From an uncultured Sphingobacteriales bacterium (GTDB taxonomy: Bacteria; Bacteroidota; Bacteroidia; Chitinophagales; Chitinophagaceae): DNA of 17,894 nucleotides. Positions 1 through 6,546 of this stretch are shown here, one piece after another; positions within the stretch are counted from its first letter, which is position 1, and every line of letters starts with the position of its first letter. A program made the translations under genes and the position numbers. Under the pieces are notes generated by a model that ran no database searches, was not told the DNA's origin, and was given only the letters and a program-made list of their open reading frames with translations. The stretch spans positions 1-17,894 of the forward strand of contig CAMPKG010000018.1 in NCBI GenBank assembly GCA_946887085.1, given 5' to 3'.

Positions 1-278
1 CCCCTGTTTATCAGGGCTTCAGCTTTGGGCTGCAATATGTCAAAGCTTCCTTTTTTTACACTGTATTTGCCTTTATGATGGATGATCATGGCACACTGTT
101 CTGCCTGCTCAGGGCTGTGTTCGCATACATCAATGAGCGATTCAATGACATGGTCGAAGGTATTTACCTCATCATTCCATACAATGAGGTTGTGCGAAGA
201 TTCAACCAGTACATCCTGGTCGGCATCTCCCTGCGTTTGCCACTGAAAATCACCTTGTTCTTTCCAATCGGAGTTCAT
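1..278 (-). CDS. clpS: ATP-dependent Clp protease adaptor ClpS (3' end outside window)
   Basis: ClpS delivers N-degron substrates to the ClpA/ClpC unfoldase of the ClpP protease in the cytoplasm. Reading the minus strand from the ATG at 278 gives about 92 residues with no stop before the window edge, so the C-terminus is missing. The core matches the ClpS fold: LIVWNDEVNTFDHVIESL at residues 31-48 carries the Asn35-Asp36 pair that binds the substrate alpha-amino group in this family. It is followed by an acidic helix with EQAEQCAMIIHHKGK (57-71), whose His67/His68 corresponds to the conserved pocket histidine. An N-terminal tail of about 25 residues rich in Gln and Asp precedes the fold, as is usual. 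The gene is divergent from the RNA methyltransferase, and a TAnnTTTG box lies 24 bases upstream of the ATG. The identification is firm; the partner unfoldase is not in the window. Confidence 0.9.
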   Translation of the reverse strand, partial: MNSDWKEQGDFQWQTQGDADQDVLVESSHNLIVWNDEVNTFDHVIESLIDVCEHSPEQAEQCAMIIHHKGKYSVKKGSFDILQPKAEALINR

Positions 279-302
279 GCTTGACGATTTTATAAATCTT
301 TG

Positions 303-310
303 CAAAGATA
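303..310 (-). promoter_or_regulatory. Bacteroidota -7 box (TATCTTTG) for clpS
   Basis: The minus strand reads TATCTTTG, a perfect match to the TAnnTTTG -7 element used by the Bacteroidota primary sigma factor. It ends 24 bases before the clpS ATG, which gives a short leader. I see no clear TTTG -33 element at the expected spacing, so the call rests on the -7 box and its position. Confidence 0.5.
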
Positions 311-355
311 AGGGATTTCAAAATATCGATTATCTGAACAGTATTAAAACGGGCT

Positions 356-363
356 TATTTTTG
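356..363 (+). promoter_or_regulatory. Bacteroidota -7 box (TATTTTTG) for the RNA methyltransferase gene
   Basis: TATTTTTG matches TAnnTTTG exactly and lies 23 bases before the ATG at 387, so the 279-386 gap would hold two divergent promoters. The surrounding T-rich sequence makes a chance match easier here than at other sites. Confidence 0.4.
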
Positions 364-386
364 TTCACACTAAGATCTTAAGCGGA

Positions 387-911
387 ATGTTTGTAAAAAA
401 ATCAATGGATGAGCTGGAGCGGCTGGCGCCGGAGGCAATGAAACAGGTTGAAAAACATCCATTTATCATCATTTTGGATGACGTAAGGAGCATGCACAAC
501 GTCGGCTCCACCTTCCGTACCTGCGATGCGTTTAATGCAGAAGCACTCTATCTCTGTGGCTACACGCCTGCCCCGCCCCACCGCGATATCCATAAGACCG
601 CATTGGGCGCCACGGAAACCGTTACCTGGAAACATTTTGCAACGGCCATGGAAGCAGTGGACGCGGCGAAAGGACTTGGATATAAAGTATACAGTGTAGA
701 ACAGGCGCATAACAGCACTGCCCTGAACAGGCTCACTATCGCCTCCGGCGAAAAGATCGCCCTCGTATTTGGCAATGAAGTAACCGGCGTCAGCGACGAA
801 GTTTTAAAGCTTTCCGATGGTGCCATCGAGATACCGCAGTGGGGATCCAAACACTCGCTGAATATTTCAGTGACCGTGGGTGTTGTGCTCTGGGAACTTG
901 TTAGGAATTAA
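387..911 (+). CDS. SpoU/TrmH-family RNA 2'-O-methyltransferase
   Basis: This SPOUT-class enzyme transfers a methyl group from S-adenosylmethionine to a ribose 2'-OH in tRNA or rRNA. At 174 residues it is a minimal catalytic domain without the N-terminal RNA-binding extension of RlmB-type members. All three SpoU motifs are visible. Motif 1 is at about 29-45 (LDDVRSMHNVGSTFRTCD, with Asn38 and Arg44). Motif 2 is at about 126-140 (LVFGNEVTGVSDEVL, with Asn130-Glu131). Motif 3 is at about 148-166 (IEIPQWGSKHSLNISVTVG, with Ser157-Leu158-Asn159). Motifs 2 and 3 form the trefoil knot and the cofactor site. The ATG at 387 was chosen for its distance from the promoter box; a second ATG at 402 would remove only five residues. 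The RNA target cannot be read from sequence, so no gene symbol is given. Confidence 0.88.
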   Translation: MFVKKSMDELERLAPEAMKQVEKHPFIIILDDVRSMHNVGSTFRTCDAFNAEALYLCGYTPAPPHRDIHKTALGATETVTWKHFATAMEAVDAAKGLGYKVYSVEQAHNSTALNRLTIASGEKIALVFGNEVTGVSDEVLKLSDGAIEIPQWGSKHSLNISVTVGVVLWELVRN

Positions 912-950
912 CTGGCATTAATCTTTTATAGTTTCAACAAATAACTGACT

Positions 951-1793
951 ATGCTTTGGAAAGGCAGGCGAATGAGCGGCAATGTCGAAGACAGGCGCGG
1001 ATTGGGAGGTGGCGGTGGCAAAATATTGGGCGGCGGTATAGGCGCTGCCGTGATCGGCCTCATCATTTACCTGCTGGGCGGCGATCCTTCTGTGATCATG
1101 GACCAGGGCGGCAGCAGCGCTCCTCAAACGCAGGAAGAAAAGGCTGCCGAAGATGAGGCCGCGCAATTTGTGTCTGTGGTACTGGCAGATACTGAAGACG
1201 TCTGGCATAAGCTATTCGCAGACATGGGCAAACAATACCAGGAGCCGACTATGCGTCTTTTCACAGGATATGTGCAGTCGGCCTGCGGTAATGCCTCATC
1301 CGCTACAGGCCCTTTTTACTGCCCGCTGGATAATAAACTCTATATCGACCTTTCTTTCTATAACGATCTTAAAGAACGCTTTAATGCGCCGGGCGATTTT
1401 GCTATGGCTTATGTGGTAGCCCATGAAGTAGGCCATCACGTGCAGAATATCCTCGGCATCTCAGACCAGGTACAGCAGGCCCGCCAGCGCATGAGCGAAG
1501 CCGAAGGCAACCGTTTATCTGTTAAGCTTGAATTACAGGCAGACTTCTTCGCAGGTGTATGGGCACATCATGCACAACGCATGAAAAATATCCTTGAAAC
1601 AGGGGATGTTGAAGAAGCGCTGAACGCTACCAACGCCATCGGCGATGACCGTTTACAACAGCAATCGCAGGGGCATATTGTTCCTGATGCATTTACGCAT
1701 GGGACGTCTGAACAACGTATGTACTGGTTCAGCAAAGGTTTTCAGACAGGTGATCCGAACCAGGGAGATACATTCAACGACCCCAACCTTTAA
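951..1793 (+). CDS. Neutral zinc metallopeptidase, YpfJ family (PF04228-type)
   Basis: This 280-residue protein matches the YpfJ/KPN_02809 family of membrane-anchored predicted zinc metallopeptidases, whose substrates are unknown. The N-terminus has the family signature MxWxGRRxSxNVEDRRG (residues 1-17). A Gly-rich stretch and one membrane span follow at about 25-43 ([20 protein letters not shown]). The catalytic domain carries HEVGHH at 158-163, the HExxH zinc-binding and catalytic motif, and [15 protein letters not shown] at 193-207, where the third ligand is expected. The family's usual Cys after QAD is replaced by Phe here. The start gives the family's normal N-terminus. The gene lies 40 bases after the methyltransferase with no terminator between, so they may be co-transcribed. 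Its TAA shares the palindrome TTAA with the stop of the convergent gene. Confidence 0.9.
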   Translation: MLWKGRRMSGNVEDRRGLGGGGGKILGGGIGAAVIGLIIYLLGGDPSVIMDQGGSSAPQTQEEKAAEDEAAQFVSVVLADTEDVWHKLFADMGKQYQEPTMRLFTGYVQSACGNASSATGPFYCPLDNKLYIDLSFYNDLKERFNAPGDFAMAYVVAHEVGHHVQNILGISDQVQQARQRMSEAEGNRLSVKLELQADFFAGVWAHHAQRMKNILETGDVEEALNATNAIGDDRLQQQSQGHIVPDAFTHGTSEQRMYWFSKGFQTGDPNQGDTFNDPNL

Positions 1794-2146
1794 ACATTGC
1801 TTTGCAATACCTGCCGGATATAGGCGCCGTGAAGGCTGGCAGGTATCAGGTTCATCAGCTCAGCCTTGTATTTGCATGCGCGACACAATAAGCTGTCCAG
1901 GGAATAGACATATACATTCTCGATAGCCGCTTTTACCGGCCCGTCACCCTGCAGGTAGAGTTTCTCGGCCACGTCAAAACACTTGCGGACAAGATCGAAT
2001 TCATAACCCTCTGTTTTTGCCTTTGTGTAGTCCAGTAATGCCTGCACGGAAACGTTAACGTTATTTTCAGGAAGTAATTCTGTTTTATCGCCCAGCTCGG
2101 GCAGGGCCTCTCCTATATATTTATTTGCTTCAACACGATTGATCAT
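1790..2146 (-). CDS. Small conserved-looking protein of unknown function
   Basis: This is a soluble, acidic, mostly helical protein with no signal peptide or membrane span. From the ATG at 2146 it has 118 residues ([18 protein letters not shown]...). A TTG at 2197 would add 17 residues, but that extension (TTNGISFLAV...) looks less like the start of a folded domain. The segment [19 protein letters not shown] and the later [19 protein letters not shown] recall a small Bacteroidota DUF family (possibly DUF7674). That is memory-based recognition and is unproven. Three cysteines sit near the C-terminal half. It lies directly downstream of the arginase-family gene on the same strand and is very likely co-transcribed with it. 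Its reading frame is the same as that gene's, separated by a single TGA. No function is assigned. Confidence 0.7.
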   Translation of the reverse strand: MINRVEANKYIGEALPELGDKTELLPENNVNVSVQALLDYTKAKTEGYEFDLVRKCFDVAEKLYLQGDGPVKAAIENVYVYSLDSLLCRACKYKAELMNLIPASLHGAYIRQVLQSNV

Positions 2147-2215
2147 ATACCCATCTTTAGCCCGTACAGCTAAAAAGGATATGCCGTTGGTTGTCAATAA
2201 ACTGATAAAATGGCG

Positions 2216-3241
2216 TCAGCTGAAAAAGCCCTTCTTTTGCTTATAAGCTTTGATAAAATCTGTGATCAGGTAGGCGGCAAGCTTTGCCGTGGACGCGTCT
2301 TTCCTTCCGTCGCGAAGCTCAACAGCGCCTTCTGCAAGATGCAGGTAAACGGGGTGAATTGCTTCGGCGCACATGGTTATATACTGCCGTGCCTGCAAAG
2401 AACTGATGCCGCAAGGGGTTTTGGCGCTGGAGAGCACACGCTCGATGCAATCAAGGTCTAACTCTAATCCAACAGGACGACCGCTGGTTTTGCCGATTGC
2501 ATTTTTTACTGCCTGCTCAAATGTTAATTTGTGGCGAAGGAAAATATCCTCGTAATAGCTGAAATGAAGATCCGGATCGTCCACCAGTTCGTCTATTATT
2601 TCGCGTGCATTGTAGTTCTCGTGCAGGCCAACTATTGCGTATTTGTCAAGAAAACCACCCCTGTGGGCATACCGGAAACCATTACCGCTGTGCCGCCCCT
2701 CCATAGGCCTGAAATCGCTGTGCGCATCGAGATTGATGCAGTTGACCGGCTTATCGCTGACCATTGATGCTCCCTTCAGTAAAGGGAACGAATTGTTATG
2801 CCCTCCGCCTATTACTATTGGCACTTTACCAGCCCCAATTATTTTGGCTATTATGGGGTGAACAGCTTCATCTACCTCGGCTACCAGCTCGCGCATTCCC
2901 GCTGTTTCCATCCGTTCAGACTGCCTGATCTTATCCGAAAAATCAAAGGCACCAAATACCAAAACCTCCTCGCCATCAAGCAGCTTAGCATTCTGTACAT
3001 TAAGTAAAGCTTTAAGGGCTGCCGGCCAGAAGGTATGCGTACCGCCAACACCATGATTAGCCCTGACGCCGATGTCTTCAGGAATGCCAAACACCACGAA
3101 CCTCGCCTTGCAATTCACCAATTCCTCTTCCCATGCTGCTGTCTCAATAATAAGCACACGTTCCCCCAATTTCGTCTCACCCTCGCGCTTGTTGATGAAC
3201 GTATCCAGATATTCCCTTGATGCTACTACAAACTTGCCCAT
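2216..3241 (-). CDS. Arginase/agmatinase/formimidoylglutamase-family ureohydrolase
   Basis: This binuclear-manganese hydrolase releases urea or formamide from guanidino or formimino substrates. Numbering from the ATG at 3241 (341 residues), the metal ligands are GGGH with His148, DAHSD with Asp172, His174 and Asp176, and LDLD with Asp262 and Asp264. The last motif has Glu where the arginase signature normally has Ser or Thr, which suggests a diverged branch. Bacteroidota members of this branch are usually named formimidoylglutamase, but the substrate is not readable from sequence and no hut genes are nearby. A longer frame opens at a TTG (3289), but that TTG lies inside a perfect TATATTTG promoter box. 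The ATG at 3241 is therefore the better start and gives a leader of about 40 bases. A small unknown gene follows in the same unit. Confidence 0.85.
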   Translation of the reverse strand: MGKFVVASREYLDTFINKREGETKLGERVLIIETAAWEEELVNCKARFVVFGIPEDIGVRANHGVGGTHTFWPAALKALLNVQNAKLLDGEEVLVFGAFDFSDKIRQSERMETAGMRELVAEVDEAVHPIIAKIIGAGKVPIVIGGGHNNSFPLLKGASMVSDKPVNCINLDAHSDFRPMEGRHSGNGFRYAHRGGFLDKYAIVGLHENYNAREIIDELVDDPDLHFSYYEDIFLRHKLTFEQAVKNAIGKTSGRPVGLELDLDCIERVLSSAKTPCGISSLQARQYITMCAEAIHPVYLHLAEGAVELRDGRKDASTAKLAAYLITDFIKAYKQKKGFFS

Positions 3242-3286
3242 GAATGCTTTATGTTCTGCCGTGCACTTTTGCAGCACAACGGTTCT

Positions 3287-3294
3287 CAAATATA
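3287..3294 (-). promoter_or_regulatory. Bacteroidota -7 box (TATATTTG) for the ureohydrolase gene
   Basis: The minus strand reads TATATTTG, an exact TAnnTTTG match, 45 bases upstream of the preferred ATG at 3241. It overlaps the TTG that opens the longest reading frame, so transcription would begin after that TTG. No convincing -33 TTTG is seen. Confidence 0.55.
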
Positions 3295-3446
3295 GTGTTC
3301 AAAGGCATAATTTTTAAGTCATAAACTTCGTCGTTTCTCCTTTTTAGTTTCTCCATCATGCCCAACATTTTTTTGCGGCTGCAAAACCGCATAGGTCTTG
3401 CGTACGTACATCATCATGAACTAACACCAAATAAAACGAAACGCTT

Positions 3447-5291
3447 ATGAAAAAATTTACCCATTGGGTTGCAGTTGCAGCAACTGCGCTCTGCATTACG
3501 CAAAATGCCAATGCCGACCATCTTTCTGCAAAGTATTTATTTGCAGCACGTTTAGACGGTGCACAGGAGGTGCCGGGGGTAACCACAAACGCCCTTGGCG
3601 TAGCTACTATGCATGTCAGCGACGATATGGATACTGCATGTTTTGAAATGACCGTCACGGGATTGAGCGGATCAGTAACAGGCGTGCACATCCACGAAGG
3701 CGCCATAGGTGTATCTGGCCCGATAGTAGTTGACCTTATGTCTTATCTCTCTGACAATCGTGTAAAAGGAACCATTACCGGTAGCACGCTTACTCCCCAG
3801 CTAATTGCGAAACTGTTTAGCGGGGCTTTTTATGTCAATGTACATACAGCCGCTAATCCTAATGGTGAGATCCGGGGCCAGTTATTATCCGAAGAGGATA
3901 AGGGAATAATGACCTGGCTGACAGGCAGTGAACAGGTGCCGCCTGTTACCACTTCAGCCTCCGGACTAGGCTCATTCGTATTATCAAAGCACCAGCAAAA
4001 GCTTGCCTTTCATGTTGTATTTGATGGATTGAGCAGTGCGATAACCGGTGCACACCTGCATAGAGAAGCAGCAGGGCAAAACGGCCCCGTGATATTGGAC
4101 CTTGGCCCTTTTATGAATGGCAATGTAATTTCAGGCAGTGCTGATCCAACCGCTTATTTAAGTGCACTTCTGGCCGATAGTATTTACATCAACGTGCATA
4201 CGGTCAACAACCCGGGCGGTGAGATACGCGGGCAATTGAGAATGCAACCTTACCTGCACTATGATGCAAAAATGGATACAGCTCAGGAAACCGGTGCTGT
4301 GACAGGTGCAAACGGATTTGGAGTGTCTACACTCAGATTTAACTATACGCTGGATACAGCCTGGTATGATGCGCAGGTAACAGGCCTTTCGGGAGCAATA
4401 CAGGCATCGCATTTCCACAAAGCAGGTGTTGATGTAAGTGGACCGGTATTGGTTGGTATTCCTAACGGAAACATTAATGGTAATATGATATCCGGTATGA
4501 TCACAGGAACTGATCTTACAGATTCCTTCAAACGTTTCCTGCTGGAAGGCAACATTTACATCAATGTACATACTGCAACCAACCCGGCAGGCGAAATACG
4601 TGGCCAGGTGTACAGGACCTTCAGGGAGGGATATACCTACCACATTAACGGCGCGCAGGAAGTACCCATGGTGACTTCATCTGCTTCAGGTACAGGCATG
4701 GTGTCCATAGACCGCGACCAGACCAATGCACATTATATGCTGGCCGTGCATGGACTTACAGGATACACTGCCGCTCACTTCCACAACCAGGTGCCGGGAC
4801 AGAACGGAGGTGTCATATTCGACCTGACCAACCAATATGCAGACGGCGGCATATCCGGTTACTGGACAGAAACGCATCCGACAAACGCCTTCAACGCGTC
4901 AGCATCTAACAAGTTCCGCAAGGATAGTATATATGTGAACCTGCATACGACCGCCAATCCGAACGGAGAGATCAGGGGGAATGTCAGCCGCAAACTTTGC
5001 AACGATATACCGACAAGCATAAGAACAAAGCAACCGACAGGCATAGACGTTAATATCTATCCTAACCCTGCTTACGAACAGGCAACCCTGGAAATTAACC
5101 TTCAACATGCACAGGACGTAACGGTAGTGTTGTCGGATATTACGGGACGTAATATATGGACAAGCGACATTACCCTGGAACCCGGATTCAACAGGATCAT
5201 TATCCCGCTTGGTTCTCTTCAAAGCGGCATCTACTTCACGCAAATAGTAACAGCCGATAAAAAACTTTCATACAAACTGGTAAAAGAGTAG
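3447..5291 (+). CDS. Secreted protein with four CHRD domains and a type IX secretion sorting domain
   Basis: This 614-residue protein should leave the cell through Sec and then the type IX secretion system. A signal peptide is clear at residues 1-23 (MKKFTHWVAVAATALC... ending ANA|DH). Four CHRD-like domains follow at about 30-146, 155-264, 270-388 and 397-513. CHRD is named after chordin and its biochemical role in bacteria is unknown. Each repeat has a Gln-Glu-x-Pro or related opening (AQEVP, SEQVP, AQETG, AQEVP), a mid-domain His pair (HIHEG, HLHRE, HFHKA, HFHNQ), and the closing signature Y[VI]N[VL]HTxxNPxGEIRG. Repeat 3 has lost the EVP element. The tail, about 534-614, is a T9SS type-A sorting domain (NIYPNP near the start, SGIYFTQIVT, then KLSYKLVKE), which directs outer-membrane translocation and surface attachment or release. 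The gene stands alone: divergent from the ureohydrolase and followed by a strong terminator. Confidence 0.93.
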   Translation: MKKFTHWVAVAATALCITQNANADHLSAKYLFAARLDGAQEVPGVTTNALGVATMHVSDDMDTACFEMTVTGLSGSVTGVHIHEGAIGVSGPIVVDLMSYLSDNRVKGTITGSTLTPQLIAKLFSGAFYVNVHTAANPNGEIRGQLLSEEDKGIMTWLTGSEQVPPVTTSASGLGSFVLSKHQQKLAFHVVFDGLSSAITGAHLHREAAGQNGPVILDLGPFMNGNVISGSADPTAYLSALLADSIYINVHTVNNPGGEIRGQLRMQPYLHYDAKMDTAQETGAVTGANGFGVSTLRFNYTLDTAWYDAQVTGLSGAIQASHFHKAGVDVSGPVLVGIPNGNINGNMISGMITGTDLTDSFKRFLLEGNIYINVHTATNPAGEIRGQVYRTFREGYTYHINGAQEVPMVTSSASGTGMVSIDRDQTNAHYMLAVHGLTGYTAAHFHNQVPGQNGGVIFDLTNQYADGGISGYWTETHPTNAFNASASNKFRKDSIYVNLHTTANPNGEIRGNVSRKLCNDIPTSIRTKQPTGIDVNIYPNPAYEQATLEINLQHAQDVTVVLSDITGRNIWTSDITLEPGFNRIIIPLGSLQSGIYFTQIVTADKKLSYKLVKE

Positions 5292-5314
5292 CGGTCAAAA
5301 GGCTACGGGATAAC

Positions 5315-5340
5315 AGGGCGCCCATATAGATGGGCGCCCT
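5315..5340 (+). terminator. Rho-independent terminator after the CHRD gene
   Basis: A perfect 11-bp GC-rich stem (AGGGCGCCCAT paired with ATGGGCGCCCT) closes a 4-base loop, 23 bases after the CHRD stop codon, and is followed by TATTGATTTT. It isolates the CHRD gene from the bacilliredoxin gene. Confidence 0.85.
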
Positions 5341-5388
5341 TATTGATTTTAATTATAACGCGATGGGGCTCAAACCACAAACTTGCCG

Positions 5389-5396
5389 TAAATTTG
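5389..5396 (+). promoter_or_regulatory. Bacteroidota -7 box (TAAATTTG) for the bacilliredoxin gene
   Basis: TAAATTTG matches TAnnTTTG exactly and ends 18 bases before the ATG at 5415. Strong terminators on both sides of the gene support an independent transcript starting here. No good -33 element is seen. Confidence 0.55.
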
Positions 5397-5414
5397 CGTG
5401 CAAATATTAATTGA

Positions 5415-5828
5415 ATGTATCCTACAGAGATAGTTGCCCCAATGAAGTCCGAACTGACGGAAAAAGGTTTTAAAGAATTGCTGACTCCTGAAGAGGTGGA
5501 TAGCGCGTTGAATAAACCAGGCACCGCGCTTTTGTTTATCAACTCAGTTTGCGGCTGCTCTGCGGGCACGGCGCGTCCCGGCGTTATCATGGCGGCTTTG
5601 AACAGCGAAAAGAAACCTGACCAGCTCCTTACCAGCTTTGCGGGTTATGATGTAGATGCAGTAAAACAGGCAAGGAACTACCTGCTGCCTTATCCCCCGT
5701 CCTCACCAGCCATCGCGCTGCTGAAAGATGGTAAAGTGGTACACATGATCGAGCGCCATATGATCGAAGGCCGTCCTGCGCAAATGATCGCAGCCAACCT
5801 GATACAGGCATTTGAGACACACTGCTAA
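5415..5828 (+). CDS. BrxA/BrxB (YphP/YqiW) family bacilliredoxin
   Basis: Bacilliredoxins are thioredoxin-fold proteins that remove bacillithiol from protein cysteines in the cytoplasm. The 137-residue length and sequence fit the family closely. The N-terminus MYPTEIVAPMKSEL is typical, and the active site NSVCGCSAGTARPG at residues 43-56 holds the characteristic CGC motif (Cys46 and Cys48). The next conserved blocks are SFAGYDVDAVKQAR, then LPYPPSSPAIALLKDGKVV with the cis-Pro region, then the helix with HMIEGRP. The Cys at the very end (ETHC) is also seen in family members. The family assignment is certain; which of A or B it corresponds to is not decidable. The gene forms a single-gene transcript between two terminators. 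bshA at 10663-11811 supplies the cofactor pathway in the same neighbourhood. Confidence 0.95.
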   Translation: MYPTEIVAPMKSELTEKGFKELLTPEEVDSALNKPGTALLFINSVCGCSAGTARPGVIMAALNSEKKPDQLLTSFAGYDVDAVKQARNYLLPYPPSSPAIALLKDGKVVHMIERHMIEGRPAQMIAANLIQAFETHC

Positions 5829-5845
5829 TATCTTCTATAAATAAG

Positions 5846-5876
5846 AAAAGGTGCATGATGTTCATGCACCTTTTTT
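5846..5876 (+). terminator. Rho-independent terminator after the bacilliredoxin gene
   Basis: AAAAGGTGCATGA pairs perfectly with TCATGCACCTTTT around a 3-base loop (13 bp), and the T-run continues (TTTTTTG). It lies 17 bases after the stop codon and separates this gene from gmk. Confidence 0.88.
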
Positions 5877-5927
5877 GTTAGTAAAAGCCAAATAAATTTC
5901 CGTTATTCGCAGCCAATTCGCACTTAC

Positions 5928-6497
5928 TTGTCGGCAGGAAAGATCATAATCATTACCGCTCCTTCGGGCTCTGGCAAAACCACCCTGGTGAAAAAGCTGC
6001 TGCAGGCCTGTCCCCAGCTTTCGTTTTCGGTATCCGCATGCACGCGGCAACCCCGCAACGGCGAAGAGCATGGCCGCGACTATTATTTCTATGGTGAGGA
6101 CGCCTTTAAGAGAATGATAGAGGAGGAAGCTTTTGTAGAATGGGAAATGGTATACACCGGTAAGTATTACGGTACTATGAAATCCGAACTTGCACGCATA
6201 TGGGACGCAGGCAAAACCCCTCTTGTGGATATAGATGTAAAAGGTGCCATTGCCATGCAGGATGCCTACCCCGATGCTTCGCTGTCGATTTTTATACAGG
6301 CACCGTCCATTGAAGTGCTGCGTGACAGGCTTCACAAACGCGGTACCGAAACTGTCAGCAGCCTCGACGAGCGCGTCAGCAAAGCTGTTTTCGAGCTTAG
6401 TTTCGCCACCCAATTCGATAGCATAATCGTCAATGACGACCTCAACACCGCCAGCACAGAACTCGTTGAAACTGTGGAGCAATTCCTGGAGAATTGA
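5928..6497 (+). CDS. gmk: Guanylate kinase, TTG start
   Basis: Guanylate kinase phosphorylates GMP to GDP with ATP, an essential cytoplasmic step in GTP and dGTP supply. The 189 residues cover a complete enzyme. The P-loop is APSGSGKTT at 11-19, and the GMP-binding lid TRQPRNGEEHGRDYYF is at 39-54 (Ser36, Arg40, Arg43). FVEWEMVYTGKYYGT at 69-83 includes Glu71 and Tyr80, and VDIDVKGA is the Walker-B-like strand. The start must be the TTG at 5928: no in-frame ATG or GTG lies between the upstream terminator and the P-loop, and the first internal Met (63) would remove the ATP site. The resulting N-terminus (MSAGKIIIITAPSG) is normal for the family. A one-mismatch promoter box, TAAATTTC at 5893-5900, could drive it. 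The ORF of similar length on the opposite strand is a shadow. Confidence 0.95.
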   Translation: MSAGKIIIITAPSGSGKTTLVKKLLQACPQLSFSVSACTRQPRNGEEHGRDYYFYGEDAFKRMIEEEAFVEWEMVYTGKYYGTMKSELARIWDAGKTPLVDIDVKGAIAMQDAYPDASLSIFIQAPSIEVLRDRLHKRGTETVSSLDERVSKAVFELSFATQFDSIIVNDDLNTASTELVETVEQFLEN

Positions 6498-6533
6498 AGC
6501 TCTGGCATAGTCTTTACGGTTTAAGTATTTTAT

Positions 6534-6541
6534 TATCTTTG
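6534..6541 (+). promoter_or_regulatory. Bacteroidota -7 box (TATCTTTG) immediately before the CBS-domain gene
   Basis: TATCTTTG is an exact -7 match, but only five bases separate it from the ATG at 6547. If used, transcription would begin at or next to the start codon, giving a nearly leaderless mRNA. A TTTA near 6513 may serve as a weak upstream element. Confidence 0.5.
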
Positions 6542-6546
6542 GCATT

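Noticed and set aside
75..284. 69-residue ORF on the plus strand over clpS
   Set aside because: It lies entirely opposite the clpS frame, which has clear family motifs.
3374..3391. Small inverted repeat TGCGG...CCGCA upstream of the CHRD gene, near a GTACGTAC palindrome (3402-3409)
   Set aside because: A 5-bp stem with an 8-base loop and a lone 8-base palindrome are common by chance; no second copy or regulator gene supports an operator.
4158..4643. 161-residue minus-strand ORF inside the CHRD gene
   Set aside because: Antisense of the CHRD repeats; its apparent internal similarity comes only from the repeated coding sequence.
3800..4975. Possible tandem DNA repeat in the CHRD gene
   Set aside because: The similarity is at the protein level; the four copies of the NxHTxxNPxGEIRG coding segment differ at many codon positions, so this is old domain duplication and not a recent DNA repeat.
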